Source: Reichenbachiella ulvae (GTDB taxonomy: Bacteria > Bacteroidota > Bacteroidia > Cytophagales > Cyclobacteriaceae). From it: a stretch of DNA of 64,000 nucleotides. The DNA is taken from contig NZ_JAOYOD010000001.1 in NCBI RefSeq assembly GCF_025833875.1, positions 124,001 to 188,000 of the forward strand, in the 5' to 3' direction. Positions 18,601 to 26,452 of this stretch are shown one piece after another (positions within the stretch are counted from its first letter, which is position 1; every line of letters begins with the position of its first letter). Made by a program: the position numbers and the translations under genes. Below the pieces are notes generated by a model. The model was not told where the DNA came from. It did not search any database and saw only the letters and a program-made list of their open reading frames with translations.

Positions 18601-18790
18601 CCTGATCCAAACTGAAAACATAGGTAAATTAAGAATATACGCTACGGTTCAAAATGCCTTTACTTTCACTAAGTATGACGGCATGGATCCAGAGATTGGA
18701 TATGGTGTAGAGAATGGTTCTTCAGGAATTGACCTGGGCTTTTATCCAAGAGCTAGGACTTATATGCTTGGTTTGAACATGAACTTTTAA
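15635..18790 (+). CDS. SusC/RagA-family TonB-dependent glycan transporter
   Basis: This 1051-residue outer-membrane barrel imports oligosaccharides with the SusD lid protein, powered by TonB. It has a signal peptide (ends near QLLAQ) and an N-terminal carboxypeptidase-regulatory-like domain (VKGTVSS to DGNFSL). The TonB-box-like segment EEVVVVGYG is followed by a plug domain (IRGVGT, YIVDG), and a barrel runs to a C-terminal Phe. I chose the ATG at 15635 for the signal peptide; an ATG at 15593 is in frame. It is the first gene of the operon that ends at 34129. Confidence 0.95.
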   Translation: MLKNYKLKAFYLCLFALAFLGSGQLLAQSQVVKGTVSSSTDGEALPGVTVLLKGSTTGTVTDLDGNFSLNLKEDVSDPILVFSFIGYVSQEISVGSRSVLDVSLEEDVTALEEVVVVGYGVQQKKLVTGATGQVKGDKLTALSTTDALSAMQGQVAGVNISSTSGQPGEGLKINIRGVGTIHNTGPLYIVDGVQTGDISYLNNSDIASIDVLKDAASAAIYGSQAANGVVLITTKTGSAGKAQWTFDSYYGIQQPTRQISMLDAQEYATIMNEAAINSGNLPYFTQDSIAQMGAGTDWVDQMIYDNAVMQNYALGVSGGSEKSTYSMSAGYTGQEGIVGGPDVSDYERFSFRLNSEHKFWNDVVTVGQHLTFSYMKKNGISVGNQYNNSFRGAFGVSPFLPMYDDAGNYLNNTANAGVMYQGQEWQPWNPGENNPYASMMLNNQNDNRNQKALGDFYVQIEPVKGLKLRSRFAYDYYAEQRRSYRPVYDLSIYAFRTNDEATQNMSQGLALTLDNTLSYDMEFGDHSLTALVGTYMWVNKGLWMSTSNADLTVSDLEHAYINNATNTDLTRLNYQGAPNNDQKLQSYFGRLSYDFRDKYLLNATLRADGSSKFSEDNRWGYFPSVSAGWVLSKESFWDGIGNTVSFFKLRASWGQVGNQNIDDFQYLSPVVINKSNYYFGSAGYDASGNAVGAYVSRLSNNNIKWETSEQIDVGFDAYLIDGKMEINFDYYQKNTYDWLVDAPGFATEGADAPVINGGNVLNEGYELALSYNDRVGDDFNYWISAVGSYNQNEVTEVPTDDGIVHGLKNMLFDNSPEFYRRAESGYPIGYFWGQETLGVFQTEEEVLSHTSATESGTVVIQPDAKPGDLKFVDRNGDGIINDADKTMIGDPNPDFTFSLSLGFDYKGFDFSVLGYGVAGNQIVQSYRNHNAYANYTKATLGRWHGEGTSNSIPRVTQTNENLRIVSDYYIQDGDFFRINNLTLGYDFKNLIQTENIGKLRIYATVQNAFTFTKYDGMDPEIGYGVENGSSGIDLGFYPRARTYMLGLNMNF

Positions 18791-18801
18791 TCTGAAAAAT
18801 C

Positions 18802-20415
18802 ATGAAGAAAATATTTAAATATATACTCGTATTAGGAATTGCATCGTCGACTGTAGGTTGTTCGGACTTCCTGGATACTGAGCCGATTACGCAATTGACC
18901 GATGGAAACTACTATAGTTCTCCTGAAGATATGGAAACCGCACTAGTAGGTTGCTACAGTGGTCTTCAGCTTCTATACTCCAGTGGAGGAGTTGCCGTAC
19001 CTGTAGCTGCAGAGGTAATGTCTGACAACTGCTTTGGCGGTGTTGCACACAGCGATGGGTTCAACTATCAGGTAATTGACGAATTTAGTTTAGATGTATC
19101 ACCTGGAGAGGTCAATATTTTTGATGCCAACTGGGTAGCATTCTACAAGGTCATCTATCGTACCAATGTGCTTTTGAGCAAAATAGATGATATCGACTGG
19201 ACTGGAAATGAAGCTCAAAGAAACAGTATCGAATCACAAGCTCGATTCATCAGAGCATATTGTTACTTTGATATGGCGAGACTTTGGGAGCGTGTTCCAT
19301 TGTTGACCGAGCCTACTACGGGATATGTACCACAGTCAGACGCAGTAGATATCTACAGTCAAATTACTGAAGATTTGCTTTTTGCTGCTGAGAACGGTTC
19401 AGAAACAGTTACTGCAGGTAGAATTACAAAATGGGCGGCTAAAGCTTATTTGGCTAGAGTGTATTTGTTTTACTCAGGTTACTATGGAGAGACTGAATTG
19501 CCAGGTAACAATGGCAATGTAAATGCAGCCTTAGCCTTACAAGGCCTGGAGGATGTAATCGCGTCAGGAAGTTACGATTTGGTTTCAGATTTCAAAAACT
19601 TGTGGCCAGCGGCATCTACTATGCCAAACGAGGCAGGTGATGGTCTGGAAACTACCTATGCCGGTAAGGATAACATAGAAACCGTTTTTTCTATCAAGTA
19701 TAATATCACATCTATCTATGGAGACAGTGAAAGAGATCCTGATGGTAACCACTGGTTGGTTATGTTAGGCTTGAGAGAGCAGTCATTTAGCCCATACGGT
19801 AGAGGATGGGGTGCTTGTACGGTATTGCCTTCACTTTACAACGCTTATGCAGATGGTGATACAAGAAGAGATGCATCAATCATCGCGATTAGCCAGGAAG
19901 GTCTTGATTTTGATAACAGTAACCAAAGAGAGTATACCGGATATACCAACAAAAAATATACTCCGATCTCGAACCCTGATGGCTCAGATCCTGCTGTAGC
20001 CAATGGAGGTACAGATTTCCAAATTGGTCAATATCAGGATTATGTAGCCGTGAGGTATGCAGACGTGCTGTTGATGGCTGCTGAGTTAGGTGCTGCCACT
20101 GCGCAGGATTATCTAGATGCAGTAAGAACGCGTGCGGGTCTTACTTCTGTACCTGCTACTGAGAATAACATCAGGAGAGAGAGAAGATTGGAATTTGCTT
20201 TTGAAGGCATTCGCTACTGGGATTTGCTCAGATATGGAATTGACGAAGCAGCTAATGCAGTCAATGTAAGTATGACGGTTCAGAATGGGGGAGAAGATGC
20301 TACCAAAACCATTTCTGGAGATAACCTGAGAGCTACCCGTGGCTTGCAGATGATCCCACAAAACCAGATCACGCGTGTGGATGGTAAATATGATCAAAAT
20401 GCAGGTTGGCAATAA
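18802..20415 (+). CDS. SusD/RagB-family glycan-binding lipoprotein
   Basis: This 537-residue surface lipoprotein forms the hinged lid of the SusC transporter. The signal peptide ends at Cys20 (STVGC). The family N terminus (FLDTEP, NYYSSPEDMETALVGCYSGL) is present. So is the C-terminal family motif IRRERRLEFAFEGIRYWDLL. It starts 11 nt after SusC. Length is normal and no defect is seen. Confidence 0.95.
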   Translation: MKKIFKYILVLGIASSTVGCSDFLDTEPITQLTDGNYYSSPEDMETALVGCYSGLQLLYSSGGVAVPVAAEVMSDNCFGGVAHSDGFNYQVIDEFSLDVSPGEVNIFDANWVAFYKVIYRTNVLLSKIDDIDWTGNEAQRNSIESQARFIRAYCYFDMARLWERVPLLTEPTTGYVPQSDAVDIYSQITEDLLFAAENGSETVTAGRITKWAAKAYLARVYLFYSGYYGETELPGNNGNVNAALALQGLEDVIASGSYDLVSDFKNLWPAASTMPNEAGDGLETTYAGKDNIETVFSIKYNITSIYGDSERDPDGNHWLVMLGLREQSFSPYGRGWGACTVLPSLYNAYADGDTRRDASIIAISQEGLDFDNSNQREYTGYTNKKYTPISNPDGSDPAVANGGTDFQIGQYQDYVAVRYADVLLMAAELGAATAQDYLDAVRTRAGLTSVPATENNIRRERRLEFAFEGIRYWDLLRYGIDEAANAVNVSMTVQNGGEDATKTISGDNLRATRGLQMIPQNQITRVDGKYDQNAGWQ

Positions 20416-20432
20416 TTGTGAAAGACTAAAAG

Positions 20433-22328
20433 ATGAAGATTATGAAAAGATTCATGCATAAATATTTAAGTGTACTACTGGCAGCAGTTACCCTGCTATG
20501 GTCATGTACACCAGAGGAATTTACCCTGGAGGATGCGCCAATGGTAAGTGAGCTTAACAAAGCAAGCGTAACACAGAATCCAGCAGATCCCAATATGGTG
20601 ATTTTGGAAAGCACTAATCCCGGGATGACGCCACTATGGACTACTCCTCAGGGACGTTCGCAGCGAGTGGTTGATACAGTAAGAATCCCATTTGCGGGAG
20701 AATACGAATTCTACTACGGCGTATTGGCTGCTGGTGGTTTCGTAGCAGTAGATACTGTACAGCTAGAGATTACAACTAATAATTTCGACTATATCAATGA
20801 TCCCCTATGGGAGCTATTGACTGGAGGAGTAGGTGAGTCTAAAACCTGGTTGTTGGATCTGGATGCAGACGGGGTTTCTAAATACTTTGCAGGACCTCAG
20901 TATTTCTACGGTACAGACAATGGATGGTTAGAAGGGGGAGGACCTTCTCCTGATGGTTCGCAATCTATTGGTTGCTATGGTGGAGATTGCTGGAACTGGA
21001 ATCCAGACTGGCCGGGCAACACTTGGATAGCAGACCAGGGCGATTATGGTTCTATGACCTTCGATTTGATTGATGGTGCCCATTTAACTGCCAATCACTT
21101 GATGATCCCGGGTAGAGGAGAAGAAAGCGGTGTGTTTTTCCTTGATGCGGATGCTAAAACGCTGAGCTCAACGGATGTGACCCCTTTGCATTCACCAAAT
21201 ACTGATGCATGTGTACCAAAATGGACAGAAGCGAGAGTTTTCTCATTGACGGAAAACACCATGCAGCTGGGATTCTTGAGAAGTGCAGATTGTGATGGTG
21301 AGGCAATGTTGGTGTTCAACTATATCTCAAAAGAGTACGCAGAAAACTGGGTGCCAGAAGATCAGCCTGATCCAGAGCCTCCATACGATGGAAATGCCAA
21401 TGATGATTTGACCACCAATGTGTCAACTACTAAAACTTGGGCGATGGATACCAATTATCCATACAACTGGTTTGGTTTGGATGGCACTCCTTTGAACCCT
21501 GTAGTATCTTATGGTGATGATCCAGATGGCTTTGCATTCGATGGTTGGGCACCACCTTATGACGCAGATTTGTTCTCAGCGACAAAGCTTGAATTGAGTA
21601 GAGTGAGTGATACTGAAGGTACCTACGTAGCGATGACTTCCGAAGGAGAATTGACTGGTAGCTATACTGTCGATGATAAGAATAACATCATCTTCGATCA
21701 AAACATAACCTTTTTCTCAGGCTTGGGAGGCTGGTTCACTTTTGGAACTACTGCTGAAAACGCCCTAAGAATTATCAAAGCGGATACTGATGCTTTTGGC
21801 AATGTGACTGGGATATGGTTAGGAAAAAGAGATCCAGAGAAGCCTGAGTATTTAGCTGTTCATTTTAATGTGGCAGCTGGATCTGGTGGTGGAGAGGAGC
21901 CTGCAGGAACTGAGGTTGCCTTTGACAATTCTAAATTGGTCATTGGTGACTTGGAAGGCAATGGTAATTTGAGATTGGAGATCTATAACGAGTTTGGATC
22001 TACAATATCAGATCCAGGTTTAAATACCGGCGATTTATCTTTTGCTTCTTCCATTGAGGTAACCTTTACTCTATCAGGTATCACATTGAATGATGGTGCG
22101 GCTGGATCTTATGACGCCTCTATGTACTATGCAGATTCAGATTGGTCACCCAATGGAAATGGGGCAGTAACATCTGTGACAGGAGATGGAACCTATACGG
22201 TTACTTATACTCCAGGATCAGCTGCCGATGGTGTGATTGTATTTGTTGTTGACATGAGTGGTATGGCAACTGATATTGCAGACTTGGCAGCAGTATCTGC
22301 TACCATAGATAAAATAGTGCTCTACTAA
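20433..22328 (+). CDS. surface glycan-binding lipoprotein (SGBP, SusE/F position)
   Basis: This 631-residue lipoprotein has lipobox Cys25 (LLWSC; residue 22 if the ATG at 20442 is used). The product has no catalytic motif. A short Ig-like region is followed by two related domains that each begin with the pattern SKTW (near residues 140 and 335). These are rich in Trp, Tyr and Gly, as expected for carbohydrate contacts. A C-terminal beta-sandwich follows an Ala/Gly-rich linker (about 490-500). Its place right after SusD is that of the surface binding proteins in other loci. Binding of xyloglucan is inferred from the neighbouring enzymes. Confidence 0.75.
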   Translation: MKIMKRFMHKYLSVLLAAVTLLWSCTPEEFTLEDAPMVSELNKASVTQNPADPNMVILESTNPGMTPLWTTPQGRSQRVVDTVRIPFAGEYEFYYGVLAAGGFVAVDTVQLEITTNNFDYINDPLWELLTGGVGESKTWLLDLDADGVSKYFAGPQYFYGTDNGWLEGGGPSPDGSQSIGCYGGDCWNWNPDWPGNTWIADQGDYGSMTFDLIDGAHLTANHLMIPGRGEESGVFFLDADAKTLSSTDVTPLHSPNTDACVPKWTEARVFSLTENTMQLGFLRSADCDGEAMLVFNYISKEYAENWVPEDQPDPEPPYDGNANDDLTTNVSTTKTWAMDTNYPYNWFGLDGTPLNPVVSYGDDPDGFAFDGWAPPYDADLFSATKLELSRVSDTEGTYVAMTSEGELTGSYTVDDKNNIIFDQNITFFSGLGGWFTFGTTAENALRIIKADTDAFGNVTGIWLGKRDPEKPEYLAVHFNVAAGSGGGEEPAGTEVAFDNSKLVIGDLEGNGNLRLEIYNEFGSTISDPGLNTGDLSFASSIEVTFTLSGITLNDGAAGSYDASMYYADSDWSPNGNGAVTSVTGDGTYTVTYTPGSAADGVIVFVVDMSGMATDIADLAAVSATIDKIVLY

Positions 22329-22348
22329 ATAGAGTATCAAAATACCCC

Positions 22349-22376
22349 TGAAACCCGGGAGATTTCTCCCGGGTTT
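22349..22376 (+). terminator. intra-operon hairpin between SGBP and GH5 genes
   Basis: This is a perfect 12-bp stem GAAACCCGGGAG / CTCCCGGGTTTC with loop ATTT, 20 nt after the SGBP stop. A short T-rich stretch follows 7 nt later. It probably causes partial termination or stabilises the upstream mRNA, giving more transporter than enzyme. Confidence 0.65.
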
Positions 22377-22419
22377 CTACTCTAATTTTTATCAACTTAC
22401 TATTAGAAAGACCACATAA

Positions 22420-23967
22420 ATGTTGAAACACTTTTCACATAGCATGCTGACCTACTTACTCACATTCGTACTGCTTTTATCACTTTCCTGCAAAGAGGAA
22501 GAAGGAGGTGAGGAACCAACGCCTATTGAAACCACCTTAACCATAGACCAAAATACTTTTGACTTCCCTGCTGAGGGAGGGTCAGATCAGCTATCTATTA
22601 CCAGCAATGCTACATGGACGATCAGTTACGGAGCAGACGCCTGGTGCAAGCCCACCTTACAAACCGCCAAAGGAGATGCTACTGTGACCATCAATGCAGA
22701 AGAAAATAGCATCAATGAAACTAGAACGATGACTTTGACACTTTCTGCTGATGGAGCAGAAGATATCGTTATCACAGTCAACCAGGAGGCTGGGGATAAA
22801 GAACCAGTAGATCCAAACGAACCCAACAAACCTGACTATATCGAACCTGACAATACGGACATGCGTGACTTAACTTCTATTGAACTGTCACAGCTTATGG
22901 GTAAGGGATGGAATTTGGGCAACTCATTAGAGGCCATCAATGCAGAAGCCAATCCGCCATCTGGAAACGAAACCATCTGGGGCAACCCAGTCGTGACTAA
23001 AGAATTGATAGACGCTGTGAAGGCAGCTGGATTCAACACCATCAGAATTCCAGTTTCATGGTCTCACATGCTGGAGGATCAGGAGACTTTCAAAATCAAA
23101 TATGAATGGAAGCTGCGTGTGGAAGAAGTCGTCAACTACGCGCTGGACAATGAAATGTATGTGGTGATCAACGTGCATTGGGATGGTGGCTGGATGGACC
23201 ATCCATTTTACTCAGAGCAAGACGCAATCAATACCAAATTGGCAGCATTCTGGAAGCAGATTGGGGTGTTTTTCCGTGATTACGATGATCACTTGCTTTT
23301 CGCTGGATCCAATGAGGTGAGAAATGAGGCCAACTATGACCCTCCTACAAATGAGGAGGCAGAGGTTCAGAATTCCTTCAATCAGACTTTTGTATCTACA
23401 GTACGAGCTACAGGTGGGCGCAATGCTTACCGTCACCTTATCGTTCAGGGCTTCAATACCAACATTGATCATACGGTTAATAAATTTACTATCCCAGATG
23501 ATGAAATCGAATCACGATTGATGGTAGAGGTGCACTATTATGACCCATACAATTTTTCTTTGGATGAAAAGACTAGTTCTGGAAAGCCACTTTGGGGAGA
23601 GCCTTACAAGGATCAAAGCGACTATATCGACAGTTGGGGACAGGAAGACTGGGTGGATCAGCAGTTTGGTAAAATGAAAAGCAATTTTGTGTACAAAGGA
23701 TATCCTGTTTTACTCGGAGAGTACGGTGCATTGTGGAGAGATGTCTCTGGCATATCTGACCCTAACTATCCTAGTCAGGCAGAGCATGATGAGGCAAGAA
23801 ACTATTACCTCAACTATGTAACCAAAACAGCATTAGCCAATGGTATGGTGCCGGTCTACTGGGACAATGGAAGTCGCGGAAACAATGGTTTTGCTTTGTT
23901 TAATAGAAATAGTGCAGAAGTGTCTAATCAGGGAGCATTGGATGCAATCATAAGTGCAGGAGAATAA
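22420..23967 (+). CDS. GH5 endo-glucanase/xyloglucanase with BACON domain
   Basis: This 515-residue surface lipoprotein (lipobox Cys24) cleaves the beta-1,4-glucan backbone. A BACON domain (about 40-125) acts as a spacer. The GH5 barrel follows (GWNLGNSLEA near 165-174, VINVHWDGGW near 250). The catalytic acid is Glu299 (SNEV) and the nucleophile Glu434 (LGEYG). The arrangement is that of subfamily 4 enzymes such as the BoGH5A endo-xyloglucanase. The subfamily call is from motif memory and context, not from an alignment. It is the only endo-acting enzyme in the locus. Confidence 0.9.
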   Translation: MLKHFSHSMLTYLLTFVLLLSLSCKEEEGGEEPTPIETTLTIDQNTFDFPAEGGSDQLSITSNATWTISYGADAWCKPTLQTAKGDATVTINAEENSINETRTMTLTLSADGAEDIVITVNQEAGDKEPVDPNEPNKPDYIEPDNTDMRDLTSIELSQLMGKGWNLGNSLEAINAEANPPSGNETIWGNPVVTKELIDAVKAAGFNTIRIPVSWSHMLEDQETFKIKYEWKLRVEEVVNYALDNEMYVVINVHWDGGWMDHPFYSEQDAINTKLAAFWKQIGVFFRDYDDHLLFAGSNEVRNEANYDPPTNEEAEVQNSFNQTFVSTVRATGGRNAYRHLIVQGFNTNIDHTVNKFTIPDDEIESRLMVEVHYYDPYNFSLDEKTSSGKPLWGEPYKDQSDYIDSWGQEDWVDQQFGKMKSNFVYKGYPVLLGEYGALWRDVSGISDPNYPSQAEHDEARNYYLNYVTKTALANGMVPVYWDNGSRGNNGFALFNRNSAEVSNQGALDAIISAGE

Positions 23968-23974
23968 CAACCAG

Positions 23975-26452
23975 ATGATGGGAAGGAATATAAAATTCAT
24001 AAAGTTTCATATAATAATAGTTTTGGTAAGTCTGATCGCAGCTTGCGGTCAGACTTCTTTGCCTCGGACGGAAATATCTTTCAATGAAAATTGGCAATTT
24101 ACTCTGGCCGACTCCACTATGGATGCCAGCAATTCATCCTATGATGATGCCTCGTGGAGGACATTGGATGTGCCGCACGACTGGAGTATCGAAGGGGAAT
24201 TTTCAGAAGATCATCCAGCGACTGCTGGAGGAGGTGCTTTGCCTGGAGGAATAGGTTGGTATCGCAAGACTTTTAAACTGGATCAGAACAAAGCAGGCAA
24301 ACGCGTATTTGTTCAGTTCGATGGGGTTTATATGAATAGCGAAGTTTGGATCAATGGGACCTATCTCGGTAAAAGACCCAATGGATACATTTCCTTCGAA
24401 TATGATATTACAGATTTTGTAAATTTTGGCGAGAAGGAAAACGTTATAGCTGTCAAAGTTGATAACTCGAAGCAGCCTAATTCCAGATGGTATTCTGGGA
24501 GCGGTATTTATCGAAATACCAGATTGGTCTTGATAGAACCGATTCACGTTGCGCAATGGGGAACCTATATTACCACTCCAAAGGTGAGCGAAGCATCTGC
24601 AACCCTGGCTGTCAATACGACAGTGATCAATGATGGAGATACGCCCCAAAGTGCTGAAGTGTATTCAATCCTAAAGGATGCTGAAAATAAAGTAGTTGCT
24701 CAGAAAATGAGTTCTATCAAACTAGCCAAAGGAAGTAATACCATAGATCATGAGCTAGAATTGAAATCTCCTCAGTTGTGGAGTATGGACAAACCTTATC
24801 TCTATACCTTATTTACTGAAATCAAGGTAAATGAATCTATTGTAGATCAGTACCAAACTACTACAGGTATTCGATCTTTTGCTTTCGATCTAGACAAGGG
24901 CTTTGTGCTCAATGGCGAGCAAGTAAAAATCAAAGGGGTGTGTATGCACCACGATTTGGGTTGTTTAGGGGCTGCGATCAATGAACGTGCGATCGAAAGA
25001 CAATTAGAGATTTTGAAAGGGATGGGGGTAAATGGTATACGTACCGCTCACAATCCGCCAGCACCTGAATTGCTCGAACTTTGCGATCGAATGGGGTTTG
25101 TCGTGATGGACGAGTCATTTGATATTTGGAGTTTGAATAAATCGCCCTACGACTATTCACTCTACTGGGACGAATGGCATAAGAAGGATTTGGTAGAATT
25201 CATCAAAAGAGACAGAAATCACCCTAGTATCATCATGTGGAGTACGGGCAATGAAGTTTTGGAACAGTGGGGAGATAAAGGACCTGCAATAGCCAAAGAA
25301 CTATACGATATTGTAAAAGGACTGGATGACACAAGACCCATTACCATTGGGATGAATCCGCCGGTAAATATGTCCAATGCAGGGGTGACGACACAGTTTG
25401 AAGTAAGCTACAATTCCATTTCTAAGTCCGAAGGAATTGATGTCATCGGATACAATTATGCGCATCAGACCTACCCGCATCACAAAGATAATTTTCCTAA
25501 CAAGCCATTTATCGCTACAGAGACCACCTCTGGGTTGATGACAAGGGGCTATTATGATGCTGAATCCGATACATTGAAGAGATGGCCGATTCGTTGGGAT
25601 ATTCCTTTTGATCAAGGGAACCCAGGCAATACCGTATCGGCCTATGATCAAGTCAGTGCTCCCTGGGGCTCTACGCACGAGGAGACCTGGAAGATTATTA
25701 AAAAACATGACGAGCTGTCTGGTATGTTTATTTGGACGGGATTTGATTATTTGGGTGAACCTACTCCATACACCTGGCCTTCCAGAAGCTCATATTTTGG
25801 AGTAATCGATCTGGCAGGTTTCCCGAAAGACGTCTATTATATGTACAAATCTGAATGGACGGATGAAGACGTGCTTTATGTCTATCCACACTGGAACTGG
25901 GAAGAGGCAAATAGAGATTCAGTAGATGTATGGGTTTATTATAATCATGCAGACGAGGTGGAACTTTCTCTCAATGGAAAGTCGCTCGGAACGAAATCAA
26001 AAGAAGGCGAAGAGTTGCATGTCATGTGGCGTGTGGCTTATGAGCCAGGGACATTAAAGGCTGTTTCTAGAAAAAGTGGTAAGGCGATTCTGACTGAGGT
26101 TGTGGAGACAACCAACGAGGGCAGTCAGATAGCCCTATCCACTGATCGTAGCACCATCGATGCAGATGGCAAGGATCTTAGTTTTATCACAGTAGAGGTG
26201 CAGGATGATTTGGGCAGAGTCGTCCCTGTAGCGACTGATCTTATCGAATTCGAAATTAAAGGCAATGGCCGAATCGTCGGAGTAGATAACGGAGATCCAA
26301 CCAGCCATTTGTCTCTCAAAGGAACAAAAATGAAGGCCATGGCTGGCAAGTGTCTGGTAGTGGTACAAGCTGGCAAAGAAGCAGGACAGATTGAGTTAAC
26401 GGCCCATTCGGCTCATTTGACCAGTGCTTCGGTGGTCATCACGACTAAATGA
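23975..26452 (+). CDS. GH2 beta-galactosidase
   Basis: This 825-residue lipoprotein (LIAAC lipobox) removes terminal beta-galactose. It has a jelly-roll sugar-binding domain (VPHDW motif), an Ig-like domain and a barrel. The acid/base is Glu427 (STGNEV) and the nucleophile Glu516 (ATETTSG). C-terminal Ig-like domains of the DUF4982 and invasin type follow. I chose the ATG at 23975, 7 nt after the GH5 stop; a GTG at 23954 would overlap GH5. In this context it should release the beta-1,2-galactose of xyloglucan side chains. Confidence 0.9.
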   Translation: MMGRNIKFIKFHIIIVLVSLIAACGQTSLPRTEISFNENWQFTLADSTMDASNSSYDDASWRTLDVPHDWSIEGEFSEDHPATAGGGALPGGIGWYRKTFKLDQNKAGKRVFVQFDGVYMNSEVWINGTYLGKRPNGYISFEYDITDFVNFGEKENVIAVKVDNSKQPNSRWYSGSGIYRNTRLVLIEPIHVAQWGTYITTPKVSEASATLAVNTTVINDGDTPQSAEVYSILKDAENKVVAQKMSSIKLAKGSNTIDHELELKSPQLWSMDKPYLYTLFTEIKVNESIVDQYQTTTGIRSFAFDLDKGFVLNGEQVKIKGVCMHHDLGCLGAAINERAIERQLEILKGMGVNGIRTAHNPPAPELLELCDRMGFVVMDESFDIWSLNKSPYDYSLYWDEWHKKDLVEFIKRDRNHPSIIMWSTGNEVLEQWGDKGPAIAKELYDIVKGLDDTRPITIGMNPPVNMSNAGVTTQFEVSYNSISKSEGIDVIGYNYAHQTYPHHKDNFPNKPFIATETTSGLMTRGYYDAESDTLKRWPIRWDIPFDQGNPGNTVSAYDQVSAPWGSTHEETWKIIKKHDELSGMFIWTGFDYLGEPTPYTWPSRSSYFGVIDLAGFPKDVYYMYKSEWTDEDVLYVYPHWNWEEANRDSVDVWVYYNHADEVELSLNGKSLGTKSKEGEELHVMWRVAYEPGTLKAVSRKSGKAILTEVVETTNEGSQIALSTDRSTIDADGKDLSFITVEVQDDLGRVVPVATDLIEFEIKGNGRIVGVDNGDPTSHLSLKGTKMKAMAGKCLVVVQAGKEAGQIELTAHSAHLTSASVVITTK

